DNA of 64,000 bases from Lentinula raphanica. Lineage: Eukaryota; Basidiomycota; Agaricomycetes; Agaricales; Omphalotaceae. Below the pieces are notes generated by a model. The model worked only from the letters and a program-made list of their open reading frames with translations. It did no database searches and was not told the DNA's origin. The position numbers were made by a program, and so were the translations under genes. Shown here in pieces: positions 33,939-48,276 of the stretch. Positions within the stretch are counted from its first letter, which is position 1, and every line of letters begins with the position of its first letter. The stretch spans positions 558,001 through 622,000 of the forward strand of contig JANVFP010000023.1 of NCBI GenBank assembly GCA_027919835.1, read 5' to 3'.

Positions 33939-35710
33939 ATGGGTATCAAGGGCCTCACTGGACTTATCTCTGAACATGCCCCTCACGCAATCAAAGAGCA
34001 CGATATTAAGACTCTTTTTGGTCGAAAGGTCGCTATCGACGCCTCCATGTCAATATACCAGTTCCTCATCGCAGTCCGTCAACGCGACGGAGAAATGCTC
34101 ATGAACGACGCTGGAGAGACCACAAGTCATCTGATGGGGTTCTTCTATCGGACGATCCGTATCGTCGAGAATGGTATCAAACCCGCTTATGTGTTTGATG
34201 GTAAACCACCAGAATTGAAGAAGGGAGTGGTGCGTGACCTGTCCTTTTGTTGACCAACTTCACGCTGACGTTGATACACTAGCTATCAAAACGTTTCGCT
34301 CGACGAGAAGAAGCTAAAGAAGATGGAGCAGAGGCCAAAGAAATAGGGACTGCAGAAGATGTCGATAGGTTTTCACGCCGGACAGTCAAGGTCACCAAAC
34401 AACATAATGAGGAATGTATACGCCTTCTGAAGTTGATGGGAATACCAGTCATTGTGGTATGTCCCGCTCTACAACTCAGATACCCACTGTGTCTCATGAA
34501 TCAATTTAGGCTCCGTCAGAAGCAGAAGCTCAATGTGCTGAATTGGCTCGAGGTGGAAAGGTAAACGCCCCTAGTAATGTGATTCAACTTGAACTTTATT
34601 GAACGCTGTAGGTCTATGCGGCTGGTTCCGAAGATATGGACACCTTGACGTTCAACGCACCTATCCTTTTCCGCCATCTGACGTTCTCCGAAGCCAAGAA
34701 ACAACCTATAAGCGAAATCAATCTCAAAGCCGCGTTAGAAGGGCTCGATATGAGTATGAGTCAAGTGCGTCTGCTTTCTAGTATATACTATCCGATTCTT
34801 ATCCAGAACCTAGTTTGTCGATCTTTGTATCCTTCTCGGATGTGACTATCTCGAACCCATAAAGGGCGTTGGCCCAAAATCTGCTCTCAAACTCATTCGC
34901 GAATATAATGGATTGAAAGGTGTCGTTAAACACCTCCGAGCCAAGTAGGTCTGATGCTTTGCCTTTCGCGATCGCCATTAACAAATGCTCTCAACTGAAA
35001 GAACTGCAGAAAAAGAGAAAGCCAAGGCTGAAGAGGAGGAAGAGGAGGAGCCTGCTCCGACATCTGATGTCGAACAACCTGATGATTCAGACGCTGAAGC
35101 ATCTGCTAGTAAAACTCCACCGAAACCTAAGAAAAAAGGAGGAAAAGGCAAAGGCAAAGGTGGCGTCTCAATGCCGGAAGAGTGGCCATGGGAAGAAGCA
35201 AAGGAGCTGTTCATGAAACCAGATGTTACTCCTGCAGATGAACTAGAGGTGAGCTATGGTCGCAGAGTATTTCCAATCATATTCGTAATGATACTTCCCA
35301 GCTTGAATGGAAGAATCCCGATATGGATGGTCTGATACAGTTCCTGGTGACCGAAAAGGGCTTCAAGTGCGAGCTGTTTCTTCTTGCATCGTCAAAAGAA
35401 CTACCCTTCTTACCTTTCGAACCAGTGAGGAACGTGTCCGCAAGGGCGCAGAGAAACTCCAGAAATTCTTGAATACCAAACAGCAAGGCCGACTGGATGG
35501 ATTTTTCACCATGTCAGCAAAGCCGAAGGAAGCTGCAACAAAAGGTAAAGGGAAAGATGACAAAGGAAAGAAGGGTACGAAAAGAAAGGTTGGTTGCACT
35601 GTAGTATCATCGGTATTTGCTTAGAGCCTTCGTTAATATTTCTTCCTTCGCAGGGTGAAGAACAGGAGCAAAGTTCAAGTAAAGGGAAAAAGAGCAAGAC
35701 GAAGAAATGA
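33939..35710 (+). CDS. FEN1: Flap endonuclease 1 (FEN1/RAD27)
   Basis: Structure-specific 5' flap nuclease for Okazaki-fragment maturation and base excision repair. Nine exons summing to 1332 nt (443 aa): 33939-34229, 34283-34456, 34510-34560, 34612-34764, 34814-34944, 35002-35248, 35302-35366, 35426-35588, 35654-35710. Landmarks: [15 protein letters not shown] with the free N-terminal Gly, [86 protein letters not shown] and the PCNA-binding QGRLDGFF. An acidic then Lys/Gly-rich insert of about 65 residues sits just before PEEWPWEEA. The C-terminus is Lys-rich. Confidence 0.96.
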
Positions 35711-37073
35711 ACGATGGAATCATTTAATCAACATCGGTTGATCTTCAGGTATCTTTTACACATAATCACTACTCTATGCAGCTCTTCGAAGCTTCGTCGC
35801 TTGGCAATCATCGTGCAACAGACACTATCGAGCTAACAGACTAGCCGTGTATGTCTTGGGTATTCAAGTTATCTGCCCACCAATCAGTCCTGAACATCTT
35901 CTAACATCTCGTGTTCCGCTCGCTCTTATCTGATATCCCGCCTTCCTGAAAATTGTTCGTTTGTCCGCTGCAGATCAACACGATAGCTATAGAACGCGGA
36001 TATGTAGCTCGTCCTCATGAACCAGGTTCACAGCTGTTCATGTACAGTGTGACATTGATCACTGTGAACAATGAGGCAGAGCTACTCACGCCGCGCCCCA
36101 AACCCAAGAGTCAACGGCCTATCACGATTCCGATAGGGTGTTCTTATCTCGAATCTTACTATCTCTTCCAATCCCGAAGTCTAGGCTCCTTGTTCTAACT
36201 TCACTTCTTCATGGCTAAATTTTCTTGTCCTGCGCAACAGAGTTCATGTGAAGAAAACCGTCGGTCAATGCAATCTAACTCACATTCTCTCACACTGTGT
36301 CCTACTGTGTCGTATCACAGTATAGCAATAGGCGATGCTGGGTATCAAAGGATATCAATCACAATCCAAAGGAGTCCGAAGCGCGAGAACTGTTACCACT
36401 TCGTTTGAAGCGAGGCGCACGTATGTTGTCCCGCTGGGTCCACGGATTCGGCTCTCTTCAAAAGGGTAGATCAGTAGGTAGTGTATATCATCATCTCTCT
36501 ACAACGCGCAGACCAACCTACAGTCTTCGACAGTGCGATAATCGATTGTTAAGCGCCCACGTCGCGCAAGATGATGAGGCGAGCCTTCGGGCTCCTTCGG
36601 GTCAGAGTAGGTCAGAGTCTGTGGACCATCACAGCATATAGATGGTAACAATTCATAGCTGAGGCTGTTTCACCATGTCTGGGCAAAGATAGGCACAGAT
36701 TCCCAGAAGACTGAAACAACGAAATCTTTTATCTTGCAACTTTTAGTATGAGAACAAGTAGGGTTGCACAAGTTGAAGTATTGCCAATCGGTAAAGACAC
36801 TGCTTTGATCATGACTGAACACGTATAATGTGCTCTTTTTTCGCCCTGTTCTTGCCCACTTTCCCTCCCCTCCAGCCTCAGCTTCACGGAAATCGTCCTC
36901 AAGATAACTGCTCTTTGCTGGCCAAAGGTACGAGTCATAGTGTCACTTGCTTTGCATGCAAAACCTCATTCTGCCTTACGGTGTCAGACTCAGTTTGTCA
37001 CAAAAGTTCATTCAGCTATAACGCAACATTCGCTCTCCTCACCAACTGATATCGCCACCTATTTTTTACCACC
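35711..37073. other. Intergenic region, no gene seen
   Basis: 1.36 kb between FEN1 and the first secreted-protein gene. Reading frames of 65-114 codons show no domain or convincing splice pattern. Its last part (36822-37015) is similar to 38890-39090. Confidence 0.6.
36822..37015. repeat. Upstream block shared by the two secreted-protein genes, copy 1
   Basis: Pairs with 38890-39090. Shared blocks include TTTTCGCCCT-TTCTTGCCCA, GGCTTCACGGAAA/GCTTCACGGAAA, AGATAACTGC, CTCTTTGCTGG and CAAAGGTA, at similar distance from the start codons. The GGTACGAGT/GGTAAGAGT points could be donors of a 5' leader intron. Confidence 0.65.
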
Positions 37074-37632
37074 ATGCAACTTCGACTTTTTGGCTTAGGC
37101 TCGAACTTCAAGATCTACCTCGTTCTGATTCTTGGATTGTGCCCTCTCGTTTACACTGCTCCAGTTCCAATGTCGGAGAAATTTGTGAGAGTATACCCTC
37201 TTTTGCGTATCAACATATTCTCATCAAACTGCTCGATGTCACCGACAGCCCATCGCATCCTTGAATCCCGATGAAGAGATCGTGAATATCTATTTCCAAC
37301 CAGGACCGCTTCAGTATCATTTCTTGTCCCAGGCTGAAGGGCGCTCGGTCAAATCTGTTATCGATAGCGAAATGAAGCGTCGTACAAAATGCACAAAAGT
37401 TGTGTTCGAGAACTTTGTCCCCACTTGGAGCAACAACGAACTCAGTTACGTTGCCGAAATGAAGCATAACGGGATCTCATACACTGCCACTGGAGGAAAG
37501 GTCTCGAAAACGATCGAGGAAAAAGACGGGAAAGAATTGCAGTCCATTCAAGATGTGGGAGGAATGGGGGCTTTCGTCCAGACGCCCCCAGGGCTCCAGT
37601 CCACGTCGCTGTACCAACTTCAGAGTCCATAA
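37074..37632 (+). CDS. Small secreted protein of unknown function (paralogue 1)
   Basis: Two exons. Exon 1 encodes MQLRLFGLGSNFKIYLVLIL and a hydrophobic stretch ending ...VYTAPVPM, a signal peptide with a likely cut after YTA. After an intron with donor GTGAGAGTA the mature part reads PIASLNPDEE, IVNIYFQPG and VVFENFVPTWSNNELSYVAE, ending QLQSP. About 150 aa, with few cysteines, so not a typical cysteine-rich effector. I recognise no domain. It is related to the gene at 39164 in the signal peptide, in the central FxPTW/DIPSW region and in upstream DNA. Confidence 0.7.
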
Positions 37633-38889
37633 TCAATGATAGGTGAATAGTCCTCAGCAATTGGTTTTATGGATAAACAGTCACTCACACATTCCACTTC
37701 TCCATGTTGTCAGTGAACGGTAGCGCTATATATTGTTCAGTGAAGATCTATTGGTCGAACATGCCTTGAGTTCGTGACTCGGCTTTTTCGTTGGACCTGC
37801 GAGGGGCCGTTTGGTTCAATGCATACGTTGATTCGCAGTCATAGTCATAGTGGATTGTTCAAATCTCCTTCGTTTTTTCGGTCGTCTTCGCTTTCACGGT
37901 GTGTTGGATACAAATTGGGAAAATGTCTCTGCCCGAACAGTGTTTTGAACCTAGTATGTATGTCCCCTTTTCATAAGGTGACGGGGCCTTAGGCCTGAAC
38001 GTGAACAAGCTTACGCTTAGGTGAACGATAGAACCAAACAATTGGCATATACAACCAACCTCCATGATCATGATTCCTAACTATTCCTAAGCTTTCCTAA
38101 TTCGCCACCGTAATTCCTGACTCTGAGTCTTCGCCATAAACCCTCCATTCTAATAGTAACAGTTTCTACAAGACAATCAAGCAACCATCTGATCTCACAG
38201 TATCGCTGCTGCAGGGACAACTTCTCGGGTTCTAGAAGGGAAATCAACTTTAATCAAGCAGCATTACCAGGTTAAAGCAGCAGTCAGTACTCGTTCGAAT
38301 TCATTGGTTTTTTTTTCTCGTTTTGAATCGTCGGACATTTGATATTTTTGCTAGCACCAGTGACACGGTCAAATCGGTCATTCCTATAACTTCCGGGTGG
38401 TCTCAGGAGGAGACCTCAGACGATCACCTTGAATTACTTCAAAGTTCCCACTGCCGAATTTGGCGCCCATCCTGTGACTCTTACTTCCTGACTCTCGAGT
38501 CTCATCGTCGCGACTCGCGCCCCACCCACTTACAGGAGCTTACAGCCCGAACACCTATCTCATCACCTCTCATCACCTCCAGCTTTATCTGCTTCCAAAT
38601 AGATCCAGAATTCGTGAACCGAACCAAACTATTTCGGCGGTCCAACTTCCAAGAGACCGAAGCACTGAGCAGGGTCGTTGATTTGCTGCAATCCTAGGGC
38701 TGAGTCGAATAACTGAGGCAGTTTCATGCGCTTTCTCGTTGGTTCACGTTGATCTACGTTGATCTACGTCCAATCACAGCCAATCACGTCCAGCCAAAGG
38801 GTTGAAATCTTAGCGTTATCTATTTTGAGCAGCTATGTACCACGAGAAAAGATAGCCTTAAGGAACCTACGAAACATCTGACACTGCCC
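37633..38889. other. Intergenic region between the two secreted-protein genes
   Basis: About 1.26 kb with no supported gene. The 124-codon frame at 38323-38697 has no domain or secretion signal. Short local repeats such as GTTGATCTACGTTGATCTACG occur near 38749-38769. Confidence 0.55.
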
Positions 38890-39090
38890 CCATTCTACAC
38901 ATATAATATGCTCCCTTTTCGCCCTCTTCTTGCCCATTGTTTCCCCCCGCCTCATTGGCTTCACGGAAACTGTCCTCGCATTGATTGTTGAGATAACTGC
39001 CACTCTTTGCTGGTCAAAGGTAAGAGTTTGAGTGTTCAAGTTGCTCTGCATGTGACAAAATTTGATTCTGCCAGTCAGATATTCGTCATT
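38890..39090. repeat. Upstream block shared by the two secreted-protein genes, copy 2
   Basis: Pairs with 36822-37015; see that entry. Conservation in non-coding DNA is at least as good as in the mature coding parts, which suggests kept regulatory sites or a 5' leader intron. Confidence 0.65.
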
Positions 39091-39163
39091 CAATACCAGA
39101 AAAAACATTCGCTCGCCTTACTCGCTAGTATTGCCAACCTACCGCCTATAATTCTTTGATATC

Positions 39164-40283
39164 ATGCAACCTCCGCTTTTCGGCATGGGTTCATACTTGA
39201 AGATTTTCCTCGTTCTCATACTTGGGTTGTTCACTTTCGTTCACACCGCTCCAGCTCCTATGAACACTCCGACTAACTCTACTAGATCTGTCGAGTCTAA
39301 TCTGAAAAAGGTGAGAACGCCGGGGAACCCCGCCGGAATATTGGCATATCATTGACTTCTTGTTACAAGGTATACACCGTGGCACGGTGTTGTGCTCGCA
39401 AAGCTAAATCCCAGTTCGAGGACGTTGGAGCTTAATCCCAGTTTGAGTACGATGGAGCTGTTGCAATTTGAGAATATATGCGTGAAGATAGTTCAAGGTC
39501 GAGTTAGAAAGTCAGATTAAGCAGTTGCATGACTACCAGGAGACCTTGCTGTACAAAGAGGAGGCATATGGAGGAGTTGAAAACAAAGGAAAGACTCACT
39601 GATTTACACGACCAGCCTCTTCAAAATCAACGGAAAAGGTCAAATTTTCACGGATCAACATGGTTCAAAAGCAAACAAAATCATATTAGAGGGTATAAGG
39701 AGGAAAATTGACGAGTTACAAGGTGAGAAACGAAGAAGTAAACGAGAAAGGATGTATTTGAATCTACATGAACGCCCGGATACCCATTCCCTTGTACGTG
39801 CAAAAGCCAAACAGATACAAACCCAGACCACACTCTACGGACCTCACATGAAATCACTTGCTTCGCTTCGCTCGCAATGACCATCAGGCCACCAGTCTGG
39901 AATTTAGCTCCGAAACCAGGACGATTTTCGTAGGAGTCCTTCCCAAACCTCGAATACAAACCCCAACCAAGACCACCAAGTTGGTGGGCCTTGAACGGGA
40001 AGAGTTTGAGTCTGCTGTTGAACATCGAGTGAAGGAAGACCTGCGTTTTTCGAAGGATCAGAAAGACATAGAAGTCTTATTCACAGACGACATTCCCTCT
40101 TGGGATCTTAATGGTGAAATTCAGATCATGCTCAAAATCTATCAAGGGTCCACATACAGTTCAAAGCAGTGGAAACAAGTCAAGAAATTGGACGATGGAC
40201 ACATTACGGTGGAGAGCTTGGGGGATTTGTCCAGCTTGCCCCCTGTCCATTTGACTGACCATACTGGGTTCGTGTTACAATAA
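39164..40283 (+). CDS. Small secreted protein of unknown function (paralogue 2), middle exons uncertain
   Basis: Exon 1 (39164 to about 39311) encodes MQPPLFGMGSYLKIFLVLIL and ...VHTAPAPM, almost the signal peptide of paralogue 1, then NTPTNSTRSVESNLKK before donor GTGAGAACG. The last exon ends at 40283 and encodes LVGLEREEFESAVEHR, IEVLFTDDIPSWDLNGEIQI, MLKIYQGSTYSSKQWKQVKK and TDHTGFVLQ. The DIPSWDLNGEIQ part matches VPTWSNNELS of paralogue 1. Between about 39312 and 39880 I could not fix the exons. One frame there (39690-39882) is rich in Lys/Arg/Glu (KIDELQGEKRRSKRERMYL) and may be an extra exon. The gene could be partly degenerate. Confidence 0.5.
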
Positions 40284-40725
40284 CAATTGCAAGTTCTACT
40301 CACTGAGACATTCTACCTCATTCGTCTTTCATTCGAGCAGCACTACTGTCCGTTGAAGTTGTGCTGGTCGAACGCGTCTCTTCCGAAATTTTCGAGACTG
40401 AGCCATCTTGGTCAAATACATACGGCGTTGATTTGCGCATGTGGTCGTGGTGCATGTCAATGATGTGCCACTTCCGTTCGTTTGCTTTGGTCGTCCTAGC
40501 TTTCGTGCGGGTATTTGATTGGTGTCTTAAATGCGAATTCGGAGAAGGTCTTTGCTTGCACAATGTACACAGTAGTTGATTGAACTCATCTCTCACAACT
40601 TTTACGCGGAGTGAGGTCGGATCGAAAATCGCGGAATGAGGTCGGATGTAAAAAATAATGCTTACTACACGTCTATCAACGCGTATAAAAACGCTCGTCT
40701 CTACTCTGAAAGACATTGAGCAACC
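40284..40725. other. Intergenic region with TATA box for the NmrA-like gene
   Basis: 442 bp, no gene. TATAAAA at 40684-40690 lies 36 bp upstream of the NmrA-like ATG, a close but workable position for a core promoter. The 210-codon minus-strand frame here is antisense to the next gene and has no domain. Confidence 0.55.
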
Positions 40726-41749
40726 ATGAGATCTCATAGTATTGCTGTCGCAGGCGGAACTGGCAGAATCGGGAGACACATTGTCGAAGGCCTCCTCGAG
40801 ATCAAGCAGCAGTATTCGTTTGAACTCATCGTTCTCTCTCGTTCTACCACTAACTCCTCGGATATCTCTTTCGCGGGCACCAGTGCACCAGTCATTCGTG
40901 TCGATTACCAGGACGTGTCTTCGATTCAAAAAGTCCTGAATGAACACCAAGTGGACACAGTCATTTCGACTCTCTCCGGGACTACTGCCAGTGATGCGCC
41001 AGATGCGTTCATCACTTCGCAGGAGACCCTCCTCCGCGCTGCGTTATCAGTACCTTCGGTCTGTCGATTCGCACCAAGCGAATTCTCTGTGAATTCGGAG
41101 CAGGTACCTGGGGTCGAATTGTACCAGTTGAAACTTCCCATCATTCGCCTGCTCCGACAAATCAAGCAGGAGCGTCCGGAGTTCGAGTACAGTCTGTTTA
41201 ACTGTGGCGTATTCATGAACTACCTCGGATACGGGAACACCAAGCCGGACGGGCATCGAGCTCATGGGCATATGCCCCATTTTCCATACGTCTTCGATCT
41301 GTCGAAACGTTCGGCGGATATACCTGGAGACGGAGAGAAACAGCTCATCTACACTCGCGCAGAAGATGTAGGGAAATTTGTTGCTGCTGCTACCCAGTTG
41401 GAGGCATGGGAAGAATACTACGAGATGGCTGGAGACGTCTTGACCATGAACGAAATTCTGCACTTGTGTGAAGATGCATGTGGTGAGTTTTGCCACCGTT
41501 TCCAAATGATGATATATGCCGATCTGCGTCTGTTTTGAAGGCACTAAGTTCGACGTCAAGTACAATTCCAGAGAAGAAATACATGCAAGATTAGGTCCAC
41601 CGGAGAAAACCATGGAAAATTTCTTCGTGCAATTCTTGCTTGCGATAATGGATGGAGATTGTGATTTGAACAGACCTCTCAATCTAAACAAGGCAGTAGA
41701 CGTAAAACCAATGACCGTTGAACAATATCTTAAACGGTGGTGGGTTTAG
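40726..41749 (+). CDS. NmrA-like / isoflavone-reductase-like NAD(P)-binding protein
   Basis: Atypical short-chain dehydrogenase with an N-terminal Rossmann fold: IAVAGGTGRIGRHIVEGLL, the dinucleotide glycine motif. Then VDTVISTLSGTT, FAPSEFSVNS and a long C-terminal substrate region ending MTVEQYLKRWWV. Two exons, 40726-41482 and 41541-41749, giving 321 aa. Members are either redox enzymes or NADP sensors that bind transcription factors. The usual catalytic Tyr/Lys pair is not evident, so a sensor or a PCBER-type reductase are both possible. Confidence 0.88.
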
Positions 41750-41890
41750 AATATTAAATAGATAAACTACAACCATCTTTACGTGGTCCCTAGGTAGAAT
41801 GACAACTGAGAGTGAATATTTGATAACAGCATGTGGTGAAAGGGAGGAGGGTTCATATTACCCACATCGATCTTAACAGTCTATCAGCCT

Positions 41891-44456
<2,566 letters not shown>

Positions 44457-44596
44457 TTCGTTTGTTGAATAATTTTCGAGATTGTGGTGGTATGAGTTCA
44501 AGAACAATCGTTTATCAGGCGCCTATGATTGGGTAACAGATCCATTTCACAGCCACAATATTTTGCTCTTGCCGTTGATCTACTCAACGCTGAGGA
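44457..44596. promoter_or_regulatory. 140-bp bidirectional promoter region of DBP2 and COX10
   Basis: Start codons diverge with 140 bp between them. No TATA box or known site recognised. Confidence 0.6.
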
Positions 44597-45811
44597 ATGT
44601 GGCAATCTACGGCCAGGACAAGGACAGGCTCTGCATTTACTTCTTTCTTCTTCAATAACAGTCGATGGGCTTCCCCTGCAATCCGAATTACCCGAAATCC
44701 TCACTCCTACGGCCTCATAGCCCATCCAACAAATGATGTTCCCCGTTCAGCCTTCAAAGAAGTCGATGCACTAACTCCTGCTCGGTTAACGAAGGCTTAC
44801 TTGCAGCTATCAAAATCCAGTCTGACCGTACTGAATGTGCTGACAGCAATGAGCGGGGTTGCTCTTTCTCCTCTTCCAACAACCGTACCAGTCCTATTGG
44901 CTACCGCTGTCGGAACAGCATTATGTTCCGCGTCCGCAAATACCTTGAATCAGATCCAGGAGGTTCCTTTTGATGCTCAAATGGCTCGAACGCGTATGAG
45001 ACCTATCGTTCGTAGAGCAGTCTCGCCTTTGCATGCAACTGCTTTCGCGACAGTTACCGGTATTGCTGGGCCTGTCATTCTTTGGACCATGACCAATCCC
45101 ACGACTGCCCTGATAGGTGCAGGAACGCTTGCCCTTTATGCTGGGCCTTACACGTGGATGAAGAGAAAGAGTATAGCCAACACCTGGCTCGGCGCCATAG
45201 TAGGGGCTGCACCTCCTGTTATGGGTTGGACTGCTTGTGGAGGACAATTGTTCCCATCTTTATCACATCCTATCCACATCTTTACTCCGTCTGCTTTATC
45301 CTCAATTCCAGACGCAGTATTGGATCCCTCCTTGATCAATTCACCTCTCGCGCCACTCGCCTTATTTGCACTGCTGTTCAGTTGGCAGTTTCCCCATTTC
45401 AACTCTTTGTCCTACGTGGTTCGAGGTTCCTATGCTCAAGCAGGATGCCATATGCTCTCTGTCCTTGACCCTCGCAAAAATGCCCTGGTGTCTTTACGAC
45501 ACGCTATCATGCTCATACCCGCATGTTCAATTCTGATTCCCTTGTCCGGTCTAACAACTTGGTGGTTCGCCCTGAGTAGTCTATTCCCAAATATCGTTCT
45601 CTTGCGAGCGTCTTGGACGTTCTGGAAGAACGGTGGGGAAAAACAAGCCAGAACGCTGTTTAGGCACTGTTTGTGGTATCTTCCCCTTATACTAGGAATG
45701 ATGATGGCACATAAGCAAGGTGTCGACTGGTTACAGTGGATCGGTCTTGGGACAGATCCAGACAAAACCAAAAATACAACTCATGTTCTAGATAGACCTG
45801 AATCATCATGA
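44597..45811 (+). CDS. COX10: Protohaem IX farnesyltransferase (haem O synthase, COX10)
   Basis: Mitochondrial inner-membrane UbiA-family enzyme that farnesylates haem B to haem O, the first step to haem A for cytochrome oxidase. Intron-free, 404 aa, unusual in this intron-rich window. Basic leader MWQSTARTRTGSAFTSFFF fits mitochondrial import. Core motifs: TANTLNQ-type SASANTLNQIQEVPFDAQMA, RTRMRPIVRR, YTWMKRKS and SWQFPHFNSLSY, with seven or eight hydrophobic segments. COX12 later in the window belongs to the same respiratory complex. Confidence 0.95.
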   Translation: MWQSTARTRTGSAFTSFFFNNSRWASPAIRITRNPHSYGLIAHPTNDVPRSAFKEVDALTPARLTKAYLQLSKSSLTVLNVLTAMSGVALSPLPTTVPVLLATAVGTALCSASANTLNQIQEVPFDAQMARTRMRPIVRRAVSPLHATAFATVTGIAGPVILWTMTNPTTALIGAGTLALYAGPYTWMKRKSIANTWLGAIVGAAPPVMGWTACGGQLFPSLSHPIHIFTPSALSSIPDAVLDPSLINSPLAPLALFALLFSWQFPHFNSLSYVVRGSYAQAGCHMLSVLDPRKNALVSLRHAIMLIPACSILIPLSGLTTWWFALSSLFPNIVLLRASWTFWKNGGEKQARTLFRHCLWYLPLILGMMMAHKQGVDWLQWIGLGTDPDKTKNTTHVLDRPESS

Positions 45812-46726
45812 CCTCTATCTTTTTGTATCGCGCCCTCTGTGGCTCTTCATTGAATGTCGCCTCGTATTTTGCCGATGCAGATAGGAAGGAAGACCGCAAT
45901 CAAGCTTTCGCACACACAACATGGATTTCTCATCTTATCGAGCTACAATTTGAACCACAAAGCAACACAGCCAACCGACGGTTATCGCGCACAGATGAAC
46001 GAATTTTTGCATATCTCCATGAATTGCGGGTTCCCAAATAGAAACAGCCAGCACTGATATCCCACATATTACAGCAATCTTGACCTCCATCAGCAGTGGA
46101 ATGTAAACTGTGGGGGATGAAAGCGGAGGAAACAATACTAGTAAGTGGTATAGCCTCCATCCTGTCATGTCTCTCACCTCATTGTCGAAGTAGAGTTATG
46201 CACTGCAGGATCAGTGCGAGTAAAGAAATCGAATCAGTGTGAGCGTAGGTGCACCCCCATTGATTCATAACAGTGGTACGTTGAATACGGGTGGGCGTGC
46301 TAAGTCAAGTCAGAGTGAGGGTGTATTCTTCGAAATTACAATGTGATTATTCAAGTGTCCGTACTCGCTGATAGTCACTACATTACAGAGTTATATGAAG
46401 ATACAGAAGTCATCTAGCAGGAACGATCCTCAAAGAGGGAAAGAAAGTACTACGAAACAAAAGAAATGTGGTATATGTAAGGTAAACTAAAGGGAATATA
46501 TAAACGAGCGTCACGGTCGAAGCAGAAGCATGACAAGTAGAATTTCAGTTAAGGAAGGGAAGGTGCGCAGTAAACGGCACTTGGAAAAAGCACAACACAG
46601 TCCACGATGAAAGAAAAAACACGTAAATTCGCCAGAAAAAAATCCGAAAGAAGTGAAGTAGAATAGAAACGTGCAACTTTAGTATAGTCGAAGTAGCGTA
46701 TCACTGTTTTTTTTGTTTGTGTCAAG
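45812..46726. other. Convergent intergenic region, no gene
   Basis: 915 bp between the 3' ends of COX10 and the homeobox gene. Small frames only, no domain. Purine-rich on the plus strand from about 46380 to 46680. Confidence 0.6.
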
Positions 46727-48276
46727 CTAGTATGTGAAGTCAGCTGCAGGCTGGAATGACGTGGTCAATAATGAGAGAGATGGGGTAACATATTCTGGAA
46801 CGTTGGCCCAGGTGTGTCGCCTGTTGCTTTGAAGACTTTGAGCAATGCTCACGTCGTCGGAATACATCGAAGGGAATGTCTCTTGGTTGACTGTATAGGG
46901 ACGCCCTGAAGACAATCGGGAAACTGGGGTCACATGGGCCGTACCATTTGTTGGTTGAGGATACGAAGAGATATCCGGGGTGGAGTATCTTCCGAAGAGA
47001 CGCGGATACTGGGGTTCGTCGTATGCGGTTGACAATAATGAGGCATTTTGGAGGTGGGAAGTGTATACACCAGGATTGTGGGTAATCTGCTCCGAGTCAC
47101 TTATACCAGTGTCTGGGGAACCGTTGCTATAAGGCGACGGGACAGAAGGAGGACGAAGCAGACCAGCCATAGGGGGAGCAGGGATCTCCAATGGTGAAGG
47201 AATCGTATCACCTTTATACGTTGAAGACGGATGGATAGATATGTTTCCATCAGGACGAATCAGTTTCAGCCGTTTGATCAAATGAGCCAGTTGAGGGGCG
47301 GAACCAAGTAAGCTGTGACGAAGGACTTGCGAGGCTTGTGCACCCTCTGTCCAGTCGCTACACTGTCTCCAAGAAAGCTTCATCCTGCCGTCTGGCCGTG
47401 AACCCATGGGATGCTCTAGATAGAAGTGAGGGGGTTCGGAGAGAGTGAAAATCGCATGAGCGATGCCCGGACTGGTGTGAGTGAATTCGGTGCCAATGAT
47501 TCGGTCAAATGGGATTTCCATCTTGAAACCACTTCCCCCGGATATAATAAACCAGGCAAGTGATTGTTTTGCCTCACAGACATATGCAACCAGGTCGTGT
47601 TTGCTAACGGTGGTAGCAATACGTCGCCAAGTGCCAATCGAGAGGTCCGTGCAGGGAATAAAGGTCACAGCTAGTATATGGAATACCAAGTCAGTCAGTT
47701 TCTCGATGGTGAGTTTAGAGCTTCCCACCCTGGTCTTCATGGATAACGTTGTGAAGGTCAACGTCGTATTTAAGGGACGAGCCGTCTGGTGATATCGCCA
47801 TGTTGCGATCTTTGACTTTGCCGTCAAGCATCTTCGCTTTGGCGCGCCTGAACAACTCGTTAAACGAAACATCGATACACGTTGGAAAAACTATCCTACC
47901 GATTTTGGAACCAAATTTGGGTTTGACGCTCTTGCATACCTAGTAAATCACTGATTTCGCGTCTGCGAGCAGCCGTGGGGCTGCGATCTACAGCAAAATA
48001 ACGTTCCAGGTGGATGAGTTGTTCTGGCGTCACTCGAGACCGTTTCCTCTTTTCTCTCGACCTACGACTAGAAGATCCTGCAACAGCATCCCCATCGTTA
48101 TCTGCTTCATTTGAACCTGATGCAGCTGAATCGGGGGAGGTCGCCAGAGGTGTGATAGGGGAATCAGTGGTCACTGCGGAAATCGGGGTAGTAGAGTCAT
48201 CGTCTGATGCCGCAAACAAAGCATCCGGTTCTATATGCAAGGGTTCGCGTCTCGAAGTTCGTGTGGTAGGAGGCAT
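46727..48276 (-). CDS. Homeobox transcription factor
   Basis: Nuclear DNA-binding regulator. Three exons. The N-terminal Ser/Thr/Asp-rich part is followed by a homeodomain from about residue 85: RSREKRKRSRVTPEQLIHLE, the middle loop, SDLLGMQERQTQIWFQNR and, across an intron within helix 3, RAKAKM. The WFQNRRAK recognition helix is intact. After it comes a conserved-looking region (CTDLSIGTWRRIATTVSKHD, AWFIISGGSGFKMEIPFDRI) and a Ser/Pro-rich tail ending AADFTY. The first ATG is 48276 (MPPTTRTSRREP); the longer frame begins at a TTG. About 490 aa. The layout resembles other fungal single-homeodomain regulators, but I do not assign an orthologue. Confidence 0.88.

Noticed and set aside
38323..38697. 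124-codon plus-strand frame between the secreted-protein genes
   Set aside because: No signal peptide, no domain, no support from the paralogous region.
40318..40950. 210-codon minus-strand frame
   Set aside because: Partly antisense to the NmrA-like gene and has no recognisable domain or splice signals.
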